A stretch of 64,000 nucleotides of DNA from Mycoplasmopsis iners ATCC 19705 (GCF_000701805.1 NZ_JNJW01000003.1:1-64000); one strand, 5' to 3'; shown: positions 47,824 to 58,741, numbered from the stretch's first letter. The notes: generated by a model not told the origin, from the sequence alone. Numbers and translations are program-made.

Positions 47824-49914
47824 TTAATCTTCGTCTTTAACTTGAATGTTACGACGTTTGATAATGTCATCAGCAATGTTTTTTGGACATTTTTCATAGT
47901 GGTGGAATTGCATTTGGTATGTTCCACGTCCTGATGTCATACTACGTAAGTCGGTTGAATAACCAAACATTTCACTAAGAGGTACTAAAGCACGAATAAT
48001 GCTTGCTCCATCGTTTCTTGTTTCGTTTTCTTGTAATTGTCCTCTACGACGAGTTAAATCACCCATAACATCACCAAAGTAATCTTCAGGAATAACTACT
48101 GCTACGTCCATAATTGGTTCAAGAAGTACTGTGCCTAATTGATCTTTAGCTTTAGTTAAAGCTTTAGAAGCAGCTATTTTGTAAGCCATTTCTGATGAGT
48201 CGACATCGTGGTATGAACCATCAAATAATGTCGCTTTAACATCAATCATTGGGTAACCAGCTAAAATACCTGCTGCCATTTTGTCTTCAAGACCTTTTTG
48301 AATTGGTTTAATGTATTCTTTAGGAATTTTACCACCAACGATTTTGTCAATAAATTCAAAACCTTGGTCTGGGTTTGGTTCAAATTTAATTCATACGTGA
48401 CCGTATTGACCTTTACCACCAGATTGTTTAACGTGTTTACCTTCAACTTCAGCAGCTTTGGTAATTGTTTCACGGTATGAAACTTGAGGAGCACCAACTT
48501 TAGCTTTAACATTGTGTTCTCTTCTTAAACGGTCAACAATGATATCAAGGTGTAATTCACCCATACCAGCAATAATGGTTTGACCGGTTTCTTCATCTGT
48601 GTAAGTTCTAAATGTAGGGTCTTCAGCAGCTAATTTTTGAAGACCTAAAGCAAGTTTTTCCATAGCATCTTTTGATTCTGGTTCAAGAGCTTGTGAAATA
48701 ACTGGTTCTGGGAAAACCATTTTTTCTAAGATGTAACGTGGAGATTTTTCGCCAACTAAAGTATCACCTGTTGTGGTTGATTTTAAACCAACAGCAGCAT
48801 TGATATCACCAGCATAACATTCATCAATTTCTTGACGGCTATTAGCATGCATTTGAATAATACGTCCAATTCTTTCTTTTACATCTTTGGTTGAGTTGTA
48901 TACATAGCTACCTTTTTTAAGCACACCAGCATACACACGGAAGAATGTTAATGAACCTACATAAGGGTCAGTCATAATTTTGAAAGCAAGAGCTGCAAAA
49001 TCGTGATCATCTGTTGCAGGAACATCTAATTCTTCGCCATTTAATTCAGCTTTAATAGCTGGAACATCCAATGGTGAAGGTAAGTAATCAACAACAGCAT
49101 CTAACATTTTCTTAACAGCTTTGTTTTTGAAACTTGTTCCACAAACAACTGGGAAGAATTCTGAAGTAATAGTTGCTTTTCTAATAATTGCTTTTAATTC
49201 TTCAACTGTTGGTTCATAACCTTCTAACACTTGCATCATGAAGTCATCATCAAAAGTGGCAACTGCTTCAATTAATTCTTGACGTTTAGTTTTTGCTAAT
49301 TCAACTAAATCACTAGGAATTTCAACTTCTTTAGCAATTTCTTCTGGTTTTCCATCATAAACAAATGCTTTCATTTCAACAAGGTCAACAATACCTTCGA
49401 AGTAGCTTTCAGCACCAATTGGAATTTGAATTGCTACTGCATTTGCATTTAATCTTTCTCTAACAGATCTAACTGACATGAAGAAATCAGCACCTGCTTT
49501 ATCCATTTTGTTTACGTAAACAATTCTTGGAACTTTATAGTTTGTTGCTTGTCTTCAAACTGTTTCAGTTTGAGGTTCAACACCACTTTGGGCATCTAAA
49601 ACAGCAACAGCACCATCTAATACACGAAGTGAACGTTCAACTTCAACTGTAAAGTCGACGTGTCCTGGTGTGTCAATAATGTTAATTCTTTTACCATTTC
49701 AGTAAGCTGTTGTAGCAGCTGAGGTAATTGTGATACCTCTTTCTTGTTCTTGTTCCATTCAGTCCATTTGTGAAGCACCATCGTGGGTTTCACCAATTTT
49801 GTGAATTTTACCTGTGTGTAAAAGGATTCTTTCTGTAGTTGTAGTTTTTCCTGCATCAATGTGAGCCATAATACCGATATTACGGTAATCTTTTAATTCG
49901 TATTCTCTAGCCAT
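47824..49914 (-). CDS. fusA: Elongation factor G
   Basis: 696 residues. Start [21 protein letters not shown]1 [16 protein letters not shown]2 [11 protein letters not shown]3 DTPGHVDF, G4 NKMD, then domains II-V with the conserved [13 protein letters not shown] and [15 protein letters not shown] near the C-terminus. Drives translocation on the ribosome. Last gene of rpsL-rpsG-fusA, 20 nt after rpsG. Confidence 0.97.
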
Positions 49915-49934
49915 AGTATCTTAAATAATTAATC

Positions 49935-50405
49935 CTATCATCTAAAGTGAGCAAAAGCACGGTTGGCTTCAGCCATTTTGTGTGTGTCTTCACGTTTTTT
50001 GATTGCTCCACCTGTTTTGTTTGATGCATCAATAATTTCTTTAGCTAAACGAACGTCCATAGTTTTTTCGTTTCTAAGACGTGCATATTGTACTAATCAT
50101 CTTAAACTTAATGTTTGTTTACGACGAGCTGAAACTTCTGTAGGAACTTGGTAGTTTGTTCCACCGATTCTTCTTGTTCTAACTTCCAATTGTGGAGTAA
50201 TGTTTTCAATAGCTAATAAGAAAACTTCCATTGGATCTTTTTGTGTTTCTTTTTTAACAATATCAAATGCGCTGTAAAGGATTTCTTGAGCGATAGATTT
50301 TTTACCGTCTAACATAATGGTGTTGATTAATTTGGTAACTAATACTGAGTTAAAAATTGGGTCTGCTAATACTTCTCTAATAGGTGCACTATTTTTTCTT
50401 GACAT
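49935..50405 (-). CDS. rpsG: 30S ribosomal protein S7
   Basis: 156 residues ending AHFRW (TGA Trp before TAG). Conserved [20 protein letters not shown] and [17 protein letters not shown]. Binds the 3' domain of 16S rRNA. SD AAGGAG. Confidence 0.97.
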
Positions 50406-50433
50406 ATTTTCTCCTTAATTTAAATAAACTAGA

Positions 50434-50850
50434 TTAGTTTTTCTTTTCTTTCTTTGTACCGTATAATGAACGACCTTGTTTACGGTTGTTAACACCAGCT
50501 AAGTCTTGTGTTCCACGAACGATATGATATCTAACACCAGGTAAGTCTTTAACTCTACCACCTCTAATTAAAACAACTGAGTGTTCTTGTAAGTTGTGTC
50601 CTTCACCACCAATGTAAGCTGTAACTTCCATTCCATTTGATAATTTAACTCTAGCGTATTTACGCATAGCTGAGTTAGGTTTTTTAGGGGTCATTGTTGC
50701 AACCCTTGTACATACACCTCTTTTAAAAGGGGCAGATGCTTTATATTGTTTTTTAAGCAATGAGTTGTAAGATAAATTTAAAACAGGAGCTTTAGATTTT
50801 CTCACTTTGTCAACTCTACCACTTGTAACCAATTGATTTGTTGTTGGCAT
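50434..50850 (-). CDS. rpsL: 30S ribosomal protein S12
   Basis: 138 residues. PTTNQLV start, [18 protein letters not shown] with the streptomycin-site Lys, and [14 protein letters not shown]. First gene of the str operon. SD AAGGAAA. Confidence 0.97.
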   Translation of the reverse strand: MPTTNQLVTSGRVDKVRKSKAPVLNLSYNSLLKKQYKASAPFKRGVCTRVATMTPKKPNSAMRKYARVKLSNGMEVTAYIGGEGHNLQEHSVVLIRGGRVKDLPGVRYHIVRGTQDLAGVNNRKQGRSLYGTKKEKKN

Positions 50851-50924
50851 ATTTTTCCTTTCTTAATTTTCAATGTCCAAAATTCACTATAGTTAATATA
50901 ACTTAAATTAATATAGTTGTGTCT

Positions 50925-50954
50925 ATTATATAACAACTAACCCGTGTGTATCAA
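50925..50954 (-). promoter_or_regulatory. Promoter of str operon
   Basis: -35 TTGATA (50949-50954), 18-bp spacer, -10 TATAAT (50925-50930) on the minus strand. The -35 lies inside an inverted repeat AACCCG/CGGGTT (50939-50981). Confidence 0.7.
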
Positions 50955-51027
50955 AAAAAATTTTTTTTATTTTTCGGGTTAATAAAACTTCAAAATTTAA
51001 TTAATAAAATTGGGCTAAAAATTAAAA

Positions 51028-51052
51028 AAACTCGCATAATTCGCGAGTTTCT
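51028..51052 (-). terminator. Terminator of efp unit
   Basis: AAACTCGC loop GCGAGTTT followed by a T run on the minus strand. Confidence 0.75.
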
Positions 51053-51353
51053 AATAAAGTCCAGTAAAACAAATTTTTAAGCTTTCAGGTTTGATATCAA
51101 GTAAAGCAACAAACCTATTTTCCAATTCTTTAGCGAAATTATTAATTACTGTGTGAAAGTTTTTATCTTTTTTAATTTTTACATCAATTACAAAACCAAC
51201 ATTGTCATGGCTTTTAGTAAAAATGATTCTTGGTTCATTTGCCAATTTAATGTATGGCACATCACTAATGCAATTGTGCACCAATTGCACAAAAGCATCT
51301 TCAGTAATTGAATATGATTGATTTACTGAATAATTTACTGTTACGTAATTCAT
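51051..51353 (-). CDS. Small Asp23-like protein (MMB_0454-like)
   Basis: 100 residues, MNYVTVNYSVNQSYSITEDAF. Starts on the last base of the efp stop (TAATG) and ends at the terminator. The pattern of an N-terminal strand, LVHNCISDVPYIKL and VGFVIDVKI resembles Asp23/Gls24-type alpha-beta proteins. The MMB_0454 family name is from memory. Function unknown. Confidence 0.65.
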   Translation of the reverse strand: MNYVTVNYSVNQSYSITEDAFVQLVHNCISDVPYIKLANEPRIIFTKSHDNVGFVIDVKIKKDKNFHTVINNFAKELENRFVALLDIKPESLKICFTGLY

Positions 51354-51925
51354 TATTCTTTATTACCTTTACCAACGTATTTACCTGTTTCAGTTGAAAC
51401 AATAATGTAATCATTTTCTTTAATGAACATTGGGGTTTCTAATTCAAAACCAGTTTCAATTTTTACTTTTTTCTGTGGATTGGTTGTTGTATTGCCTTTA
51501 ACAGCATCCGGCGCTTCAATAACTTGTAAAGTAACATTAGCATCTAATTCAACATCAAGAACTTCATCATTGTATTTTCTAATTTTAACAATTGAGCCTT
51601 CTTTTAGGAAGTTGAGTTCTCATTCAACATTTTTAACTGGGATTTCAATTTGTTCATATGTTTCATTGTCCATTAACACAATATTTTCACCATCTGAATA
51701 TAAGTAATTCATTGGTCTTTTGTCAATGTGAGCTTTATTAACTTTGTCGCCACCTGTATAAGATTTAATTGTTGTGCTGCCAGTTCTTAAGTTTTTAACT
51801 TTAGCCTTAACATTAGCTTGCCCTCTACCTTGTTTTGAGTGTTGAGCATCTAAAACTACAAAAATTTCACCATCATCTTCAAAAGTAATTCCTGGTTTAA
51901 ATGTATTAACATTAATTACATCCAT
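51353..51925 (-). CDS. efp: Elongation factor P
   Basis: 190 residues. Three-domain EF-P: N-terminal KOW-like domain with the tip loop SKQGRGQAN, OB domain NYLYSDGENIVLMDNETYEQ, and C-terminal YNDEVLDVELDANVTLQV. Relieves stalling at proline runs. The tip residue aligning with E. coli Lys34 is Arg34 here, and Gln replaces the Pro at 32. Overlaps the next small gene by one base. Confidence 0.93.
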
Positions 51926-52047
51926 AATATATCCTCCATTTATGATTGTTATAATTTTAATATATTTATTAAATTTCTTAATATTTAATTAGTTAACTTA
52001 AATATTGCATTTACTTAATTGGCTGTGAAAAAGTTAATTGGGCAAAA

Positions 52048-52071
52048 TAAAAGAGCTATTATTAGCTCTTA
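52048..52071 (-). terminator. Terminator of metK
   Basis: AAGAGCTA loop TAGCTCTT followed by TTATTTT on the minus strand. Confidence 0.75.
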
Positions 52072-52082
52072 AATTTGTCTTA

Positions 52083-53246
52083 TTAACTATTTTTAAAATA
52101 GTTTTTGATTTCTTCAACTTTATTTAATCTTTCTCAAGGTAAATCTAAATCGTCTCTACCGAAGTGACCAAAAGTTGCTGTTTGTTGATAAATTGGTTTT
52201 CTTAAATCTAAATCGCGAATAATACCGGCTGGTGTAAGATCAAAAACTTCATAAATACACTGAGCAATTTTTCTTTCTAAGTCTTTGTTGCCATAATTGA
52301 ATGTATTAACTGAAATGGACATTGGTTCTGTAACACCAATAGCATATGAAACTTGGATTTCAACTTTAGGCAAAATGCCAGCTGCAACTAAATTTTTAGC
52401 AATTCATCTGCAAGCATAAGCAGCAGAACGGTCAACTTTAGTGCAGTCTTTACCACTAAAAGCACCACCGCCATGTCTTGCGCTTCCACCGTAAGTATCA
52501 ACAATAATTTTTCTACCTGTTAAACCGGTATCACCAACAGGACCGCCTATAACAAATTTGCCAGTTGGATTAATATAAATTTTGCTTGGCATGGCTAAGT
52601 TATATTTATCTAAAACACCTTTGATTATGATGTTTTTGATAAAATCTTTAAATTCTTGTTCATTATAATCTTCTGAATGTTGAACTGAAAATAATATCGC
52701 TTCAACAGTATATGGTTGATGTGAATAGTCGATTGAAACCTGGCTTTTCATATCGCTGCCTGCTCATTTGAATTTTAATGGATCATTGTCAGGTAAATTT
52801 CTCAATTCTTCAGCTTTTTTAACTAATTCATGGGCTAAAGTAATTGGTAAAGGCATATAACTTGGGGTTTCATTAGTTGCATAACCAAACATTATCCCTT
52901 GATCACCAGCACCAATTTCTTCATCAGCTAAAATTACACCTTGTTTAATGTCAGGGCTTTGTTCATTAATGCTAATTGTTTTTGCGGCTTTTTGATATCA
53001 ATTTGTTAAATTTAATTTGGCAAAAATTTGTTCCAAAATTGGCTCAACTTCAACATGGGCTGTTGAAGAAGCTTCGCCGGCTATTGTTAAAACATTTCTA
53101 CTAATTAAAGCCTCAACTGCAACGTGTGCATATGGGTCTTGTTTTAAATATGCATCTAAAATTGCATCTGAAATTTGATCACATATTTTATCTGGGTGTC
53201 CAGCACCGACAGACTCGCTTGTAAAATAAATTTTTTCACTAATCAT
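52083..53246 (-). CDS. metK: S-adenosylmethionine synthase
   Basis: 387 residues from ATG 53246 (an upstream in-frame extension to 53354 lies in the riboswitch and is rejected). Signatures: [20 protein letters not shown], a [12 protein letters not shown] region, [18 protein letters not shown] and the C-terminal [16 protein letters not shown]. Makes SAM from methionine and ATP for methyltransferases such as RsmD and the C5-MTase. Preceded by a SAM-I-like aptamer. Confidence 0.96.
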
Positions 53247-53394
53247 AAAAATAAAAATCTCCTTGTTAATGGAAACACACGGAGATTTGTTGATGTTTAT
53301 ACATGTTAGGTTATTACCCCTCGTTATCCACCTTGCTAAATAGTAGGTTGGCATGCTTCAAAGCTAACTAAGCTCCACAACTCTGTATGTTTCC
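53247..53394 (-). promoter_or_regulatory. SAM-I-like riboswitch leader of metK
   Basis: A long-range closing stem P1: RNA GGAAACATACAGAG (53394-53381) pairs with CTCCGTGTGTTTCC (53284-53271), 13 of 14 pairs. Inside, in order, are GTGGAG, TTTGAAGC, TGCCAACC and AAGGTG, matching the SAM-I core order (GUGGAG, UGAAxC, GGCAACC, AGGUGC) with variations. Just downstream AAATCTCC (53288-53281) is perfectly complementary to GGAGATTT (53262-53255), which includes the metK SD AAGGAG, and U-rich sequence follows. Aptamer class is inferred from pattern, not tested. Confidence 0.7.
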
Positions 53395-53499
53395 TTAAAC
53401 AATCATAATATAAAATAAAAACAGTTGAAGCGTTTTTTTAATATTTCCATTATTTAATAATATGTAATATTATTATTAATATATTAATTAGGAGACAAG

Positions 53500-54546
53500 A
53501 TGGGTTTTTTTAGTTATTTAAAGAATAAATTGTTTAATAAAAATAAAAAAGATGTAGCTGAAAAAGAAAAAGAATTAAAAGCCAAAATCGATAAAGAATT
53601 AGTTGAATCTAAAAAACTAGATAAATATAATGCTGGTTTAGCTAAATCATCACTTGGTCAAAAAATTCTTGACTTACAAAACAAACATACCAAAATTAAT
53701 GAAGAATTTTTTGAAGAGCTTGAAGAAATTTTAATTATGAGTGACATTAATGCTTCTTTGGTTTATGCAATTGTTACACATATTCAAAACGAAGTTAAAA
53801 GAAGAAATTTAACTGAAACTAAAGCAATTGGCGAATTAGTGGCAGACCAAATGTTTGTTATTTATACTAATAAAAGCGTGGTTGATACAACTTTAAATTA
53901 TCATGAAGATCGTTTAAATACCTTTATTTTTATCGGGGTTAATGGTTCTGGAAAAACCACTTCAATTGCTAAAATAGCACATAAATTTATCATAGAAGGT
54001 AAAAAAGTTTTAATTGCGGCCGCTGACACATTTAGAGCTGGAGCAGTTAGTCAATTAGAAGTTTGAGCAAATCGTGTTGGTGCTGATATTGTTAAACCAA
54101 TTAAAGAAGGTGCAGATCCTTCATCAGTAGTTTATAGTGCTTTAGATAAAGCGAAAGCTGAAAATTATGATTTATTATTAATCGATACTGCTGGTAGATT
54201 GCAAAACAAAGTTAATTTGATGAAAGAATTGGAAAAAATGTATCAAATCATTAAAAGATTCCAAGAAGATGCACCACATGAATGTTTATTAGTTTTAGAT
54301 TCAACCACAGGTCAAAATGGTGTTAGTCAAGCCAAAGCATTCAGCGAAGTTACTAGTCCAACAGGCATTATTTTAACCAAAATGGATGGAACTTCAAAAG
54401 GTGGTATAGTTTTATCAATTAAAGATGAATTCGATTTAAATGTTAAATATATTGGTTTAGGCGAAGGCTTAGATGATTTAGAAGAATTTGATTTAGATAA
54501 ATTCATTTACGCGATGACAAAGGATTTAATCGATGAAGCAGATTAA
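53500..54546 (+). CDS. ftsY: Signal recognition particle receptor FtsY
   Basis: 348 residues. Short charged A region, N domain (FFEELEEILIMSDI), G domain with GVNGSGKTTSIAKIA, DTFRAGAVSQLE, DTAGRLQNK, TKMDGTSKGG and a C-terminal GLGEGLDDLEEFD. Docks SRP-bound ribosomes at the membrane. SD AGGAGA. Overlaps the ylxM-like gene by 14 nt. Confidence 0.96.
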
Positions 54547-54775
54547 TTTAATCAATGAAATTGATGAAATTGATTATTTAATTGATTTATTTGAAAACTA
54601 TCAGGATTTCTTAACACAAACTCAAAAACAAGCATTTATGCTTTACTTTTATGAAAACTTGTCTTATCAAGAAATAGCTAATGAAACAGCTACTACAAGA
54701 AGCGCAGCTTATGACAGTGTTAAGAAAGCAATTCAAAACTTAAAAAAAATTGGAGCTAAATTAAAACACAAATAA
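54533..54775 (+). CDS. ylxM: YlxM/p13-like (UPF0122) DNA-binding protein
   Basis: 80 residues with a sigma-factor-like helix-turn-helix (YYENLSYQEIANETATTRSAAYDSVKK; core LSYQEIANE). The family sits with SRP genes (ftsY, ffh) and is thought to support that pathway. Overlaps ftsY. Confidence 0.85.
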   Translation: MKQINLINEIDEIDYLIDLFENYQDFLTQTQKQAFMLYFYENLSYQEIANETATTRSAAYDSVKKAIQNLKKIGAKLKHK

Positions 54776-54843
54776 AATAATTGTAAAATTGACTTTTTTC
54801 TATATAATAATGATACTTTTTTCGATGAATTAGAGGAGGAAAT

Positions 54844-54996
54844 ATGCCAAGAGAAGGATTTACATTAGCTTGCACAGAATGTAAAAATGAAAATTACATC
54901 AGCAAAAAAAACAAAAAGAATAATCCAGAAAAAATTGAAATTTCTAAATTCTGCAACACATGTAGAAAACAAACAAATCACAAAGAAAAGAAATAA
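54844..54996 (+). CDS. rpmG: 50S ribosomal protein L33
   Basis: 50 residues: [19 protein letters not shown], zinc pair CTEC ... CNTC, ending KKK. SD GAGGAGG. Followed by terminator 55011. Confidence 0.93.
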   Translation: MPREGFTLACTECKNENYISKKNKKNNPEKIEISKFCNTCRKQTNHKEKK

Positions 54997-55010
54997 TTCT
55001 AATAATTATC

Positions 55011-55035
55011 AAAGCTCCTTATGGAGCTTTTATTT
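55011..55035 (+). terminator. Terminator of rpmG
   Basis: AAAGCTCC TTAT GGAGCTTT with a T-rich tail. Confidence 0.85.
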
Positions 55036-55054
55036 TTGCTTTTGGGGGCGAATA

Positions 55055-55145
55055 CTTTCCAAGTTTGCAAATTGAAAATGCCTAATATTGCTTATTCATA
55101 GTAATATTTGGCATTTTTGCTTTCTTAAATTACACACATAGAATT
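55055..55145. mobile_element. Relic of IS-like end
   Basis: TTTCCAAGTTTG (55068-55079 region), a diverged stem-loop (AATGCC ... GGCATT) and AAATTACACACATA, in the same order and spacing as the left end of the element at 33556 and the reversed right end at 47630-47706. No coding sequence. Confidence 0.5.
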
Positions 55146-55203
55146 AATGGATCTATTTCGAATGCTAAATGAAATTTGGCCTATTAGCGACACAAAAGAT
55201 GTA

Positions 55204-55230
55204 AAAAAATCTCACAAATGTGAGATTTTA
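55204..55230 (-). terminator. Terminator of nuclease/ABC operon
   Basis: AAAATCTCACA / TGTGAGATTTT inverted repeat with a very tight loop, just after the last gene. Confidence 0.6.
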
Positions 55231-55233
55231 AAA

Positions 55234-56094
55234 TTACGCAGCAAATTTAGGGTTTGATTGGCTTTTTACATATACAAAAGCTGTTGATGAAGTAACGATT
55301 AAGTTGATTGCTATTAAGAAGTAAGCTCACCATCTGCCTTGACTCTTGATTTTTGGTGCGTCTAAATTTGAATCAACAATGTTTTTCATTTGAATGTATG
55401 AGAAACTTGAAGTTCTTGCGACTGTGAAAATTAAAAGTGTTAAAGCAACAATTATCAAAGTTAAGGCGGTAGCTACTATTCCATATATGAAGTTAACTTT
55501 AAATAATGAAATTAATTTTCAAATTGAAATGATAATTAAACTCATGAACACAACAAGGAATACTATATAAGCTGTGAAAGCAACTAGTATTGCTGATGAT
55601 TTAACTTCAAATAATAAATATGATAATTCTTTTTCTTTAGCTTTATCAATTAATAGATAAATTGTGTTAGTAAAGAATTTTGAGAAATAATATCCTGTTT
55701 CTCTTAAAAATGTATGGTCTTTAGCTGTTTTAGCTAGGCCTTTATAAAGGTCATATCTAGAACCATTTTCCATAAGGAATCATGCCGCTAATAACATGAT
55801 TAAGAATGTAATTAAAAGAGCGACAATTGGGAAAAAGTTTCCTTTAATTAAATCTCTAATATTGTATTTATTACGAACACCTGGTTTAACTAAAGAAGCT
55901 GTTTTATTGTGTTTTTCACTAACAGAAGTTTCTTGAACAGATTGTGTAGTTACTTGTTCTTTTGTGCCTTGTTCTTCGTCTAGCTTTGTTGTTTTTTGAA
56001 TTGGTTGTTCTAAAATTAATTGCTCATTAACAAAGTAGTCTTGACCATGATTGCTATCTGCTCAGAATTTATGAATATTTTTACGATTATCCAT
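55234..56094 (-). CDS. Membrane protein, last gene of SNase/ABC operon
   Basis: 286 residues. Charged N-terminal tail of about 80 residues (Gln/Glu/Thr rich), then four predicted membrane segments (FFPIVALLITFLIMLLAAWFL first; the last near WAYFLIAINLIVTSST). Overlaps the upstream lipoprotein by 8 nt, so it is made with the transporter. No family recognised; may help organise the transporter or lipoprotein. Confidence 0.75.
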
Positions 56095-57466
56095 TATTTG
56101 CCTCGCTATTTGTGTTATTAGCATTTAATTTGAATAATTTTAGAAGTTCTAAAATGTGTTGGTTGTTTGGTTCTGAGTTAGCAATAAAGTCCCTTGCGAT
56201 ATTTGATCTAATTCATGATGAATCGCTACTTGCTCATTTAATTTTAGCGCTTGATTCTAAGCTGCTGTAGTTGGCATCTCCATAATTTACTTCTTGTTTA
56301 TTAGCATCTAACAAGGTTGGGTTGTATGTTCAATCACTTTGGAAAATATCTTTAGTGTAAACTGGCATATTTTCTAAAGTAAATTCATATGTTTTGGCAT
56401 CTGTGTCTCTTTTACCTTTTTTGTATTCGTTAACAATTTTGGCAATATCGTAGTAATCATATGAATCTGTTTCTTTGTTAAACACTTCTAAGAAATAAAC
56501 TAAATTGTGGTTTGCTCTACTGTAAGCAACATTAACTTGAACGTTTTCTAAACCATTGTAATAAAGAATTGTAGCAAAAAATCTAGCAACATCTTGTGGT
56601 TGAGCACCATAATTGTCAATTCATTCATCTACTAAATCGTTAATTTTTTCTTCAACTACTGTTCTTGTTGTGACATCTAAACTTTCTAATTGTGAGTAAT
56701 TTTTAACATTTTCTTCATTGTCAAAGAAAGTAGCTGGACTATTAAGGAATTCATTTCATTTTTCGCTGTCTTTTTCAACCACTTTGCTAAAGACTGTTTC
56801 TAATGAAACATCGCTAAATAATTCGCTTTTTCTTTCAAGTAAGAAGATTGATGGCATGGCTAATTGCATACCTTTTTCTTGTTGATAATTAAGTTTTAAA
56901 CCGTGGTTTAAAGCATAATTAAACATATTTAATAATTTTTCTCTGGTTGTCTTACCAGCATTATATTTTTCGTTAAATTTATTCAAGAAGTATGAATAAA
57001 TTTTGTCATCTGATTTGTACATTAAAGAAATTGGTTGACCTGTAATTGAACCATTAGCATTTTCTTTAAGTAAAACATTGTAATTTGTGATGGCTAAATA
57101 ATTAAATGGTGTATTTTTGAAGAAATAATTCAACACTTTTAAGCCATCTTTACTTGATTTAAATTTATTTAATTCAGTTGTTTGTAATTTAGTACTGTCT
57201 CATTTTAATGTTGTATAGCTATTTGGATCATAGTCAATAAACATTGAGTGATATTTAATTAAGTCTGATAAATATCTTTGTGCTGAATCGGCTTGTGGAT
57301 TAACAGTGTAATAATCTGCTTTTAATTTAATAGGGAATGTTTTGGCATATTTGGCAATGTATTTAATGTTTGGATCAACAGTTAATAAACAAGAAGAAGC
57401 AATAATTGGTGTAGTTGCTGAAGCAACTAAGCCAACTGGAATAAGTAATTTTTTAATTTTTTTCAT
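56087..57466 (-). CDS. Lipoprotein of SNase/ABC operon
   Basis: 459 residues from ATG 57466 (AGGGGGAGCG upstream). Signal KKLLIPVGLVASATTP with lipobox IIASSC. Mature part is soluble with no motif I recognise; Tyr/Asn/Asp rich. Sits between the small membrane gene and the last membrane gene with overlaps, so probably a surface subunit of the same system. Confidence 0.8.
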
Positions 57467-57476
57467 TCGCTCCCCC

Positions 57477-57758
57477 TTATAAGATTGCATTGTAGTTTCA
57501 ACTTTTGAAACCAGCGTAGCAAATATATGATCCCATTAAAATAATTACTATTGATAATGCCACACCACCAATTGCATATGAACGTTCTACACGAGCATTA
57601 CTTAACATTTCTTGTGGTAAAACGGCGTAATCACGATAAACTCTTAAAATAAATTCAGCATTAGAAATAATAATTGAACAAAGTATTAAGGCGATGATGG
57701 CAGCAATTAAAAGAATTAATCAAAAAATTGTTTTGGTTTTGATATTGGCTTTTTTCAT
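57477..57758 (-). CDS. Small two-span membrane protein
   Basis: 93 residues with two TGA Trp, missed by standard-code reading. Membrane segments IFWLILLIAAIIALILCSII and AIGGVALSIVIILMGSYICY. Starts just after the second permease stop and ends 11 nt before the lipoprotein ATG. Operon position suggests an accessory of the transporter. Confidence 0.7.
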
Positions 57759-57760
57759 AT

Positions 57761-58741
57761 CTATCCTTTAATTGTGCTTCCTTGTCTTGAAATTGATGCC
57801 ATAATACGTTTTCTAAATAATAAGTAGAAACCAAACATTGGCGCAATAGCTAGTAAAGCACCTGCCATTTTAACACTTTGTAATAAGTACTCTGAACCAT
57901 CGATTTCTTCTTTACCAACCGAGAATAATCATAATGAAAGAACTTGGAAGTTTCCGTTTGAAACTAATGATGGTCATAAGTATGAGTTTCATGAAGCTAA
58001 TGCTGTAAGAATAACAACTGTTAAGGTTGTTGGCGAAATCATTGGCACTGCGATTTTAAAGAAATATTTAGCACCAACAGCACCATCAACTGTAGCAACT
58101 TCTTTAAGTCTATTAGGAATCGCTGAGAAAGCATTTCTAAACATTAAAGCACTAAAGATTGAAGCAATGAATGGTAAGGAGATTATCGTAACCATACCCG
58201 TAAAGTAATTATTGATATGTGTAGTATTGTTTAAAATTGAAATAACTCTGTATTGACCTGATAATAAAGCAACTTCCGGTAATACTAAAAGTGCTATAAA
58301 AAAGCTTCAAATAACATTTTTAAATTTTCAATTTTTAAGTGAGAATGCATAACCACCTAACATTGTGATAAATGTTTTAACAACTATTGAGAATAAAACG
58401 TTAATAAATGTTAAAACAAATGCATCGCCATACTTTGTTCCTGAGTTAGATGTGCTAGCCGCAGTAACAAAGTTTTTTCAAACTCATTCTTTCGGTATTA
58501 AAGAGAATGAAGTTTTAAGTAAGTCTGATTGTTCTTTAGGCATTAAAGAAATCATAACCATAAAGAAGAATGGGAATAAGATAACTAATGCAAAAAGTAC
58601 TAAACCAAATAATTTAAGGCTAAAGCCTAAAACCATTAATGATATTCTTGTTTCGTGGACTTGTTGAGCTGTGTTTTCTTTATTTTTTCTTAGCTTGATA
58701 TTCGATCATCACTTTCGAATTCTTAATCCGATTTCAAACAT
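57761..58741 (-). CDS. Carbohydrate-type ABC transporter permease (MalG/UgpE-like)
   Basis: 326 residues across several TGA. Six predicted spans; EAA loop KEVATVDGAVGAKYFFKIAVP couples to the ATPase. ATG 58741 lies inside the end of the first permease (62-nt overlap). CUT1-type permease; with the other genes here nucleic-acid precursors are as plausible as sugar. Confidence 0.88.

Noticed and set aside
53246-53354. Upstream extension of metK start
   Set aside because: The 36 extra codons lie in the structured leader, and ATG 53246 has AAGGAG and matches the family N-terminus.
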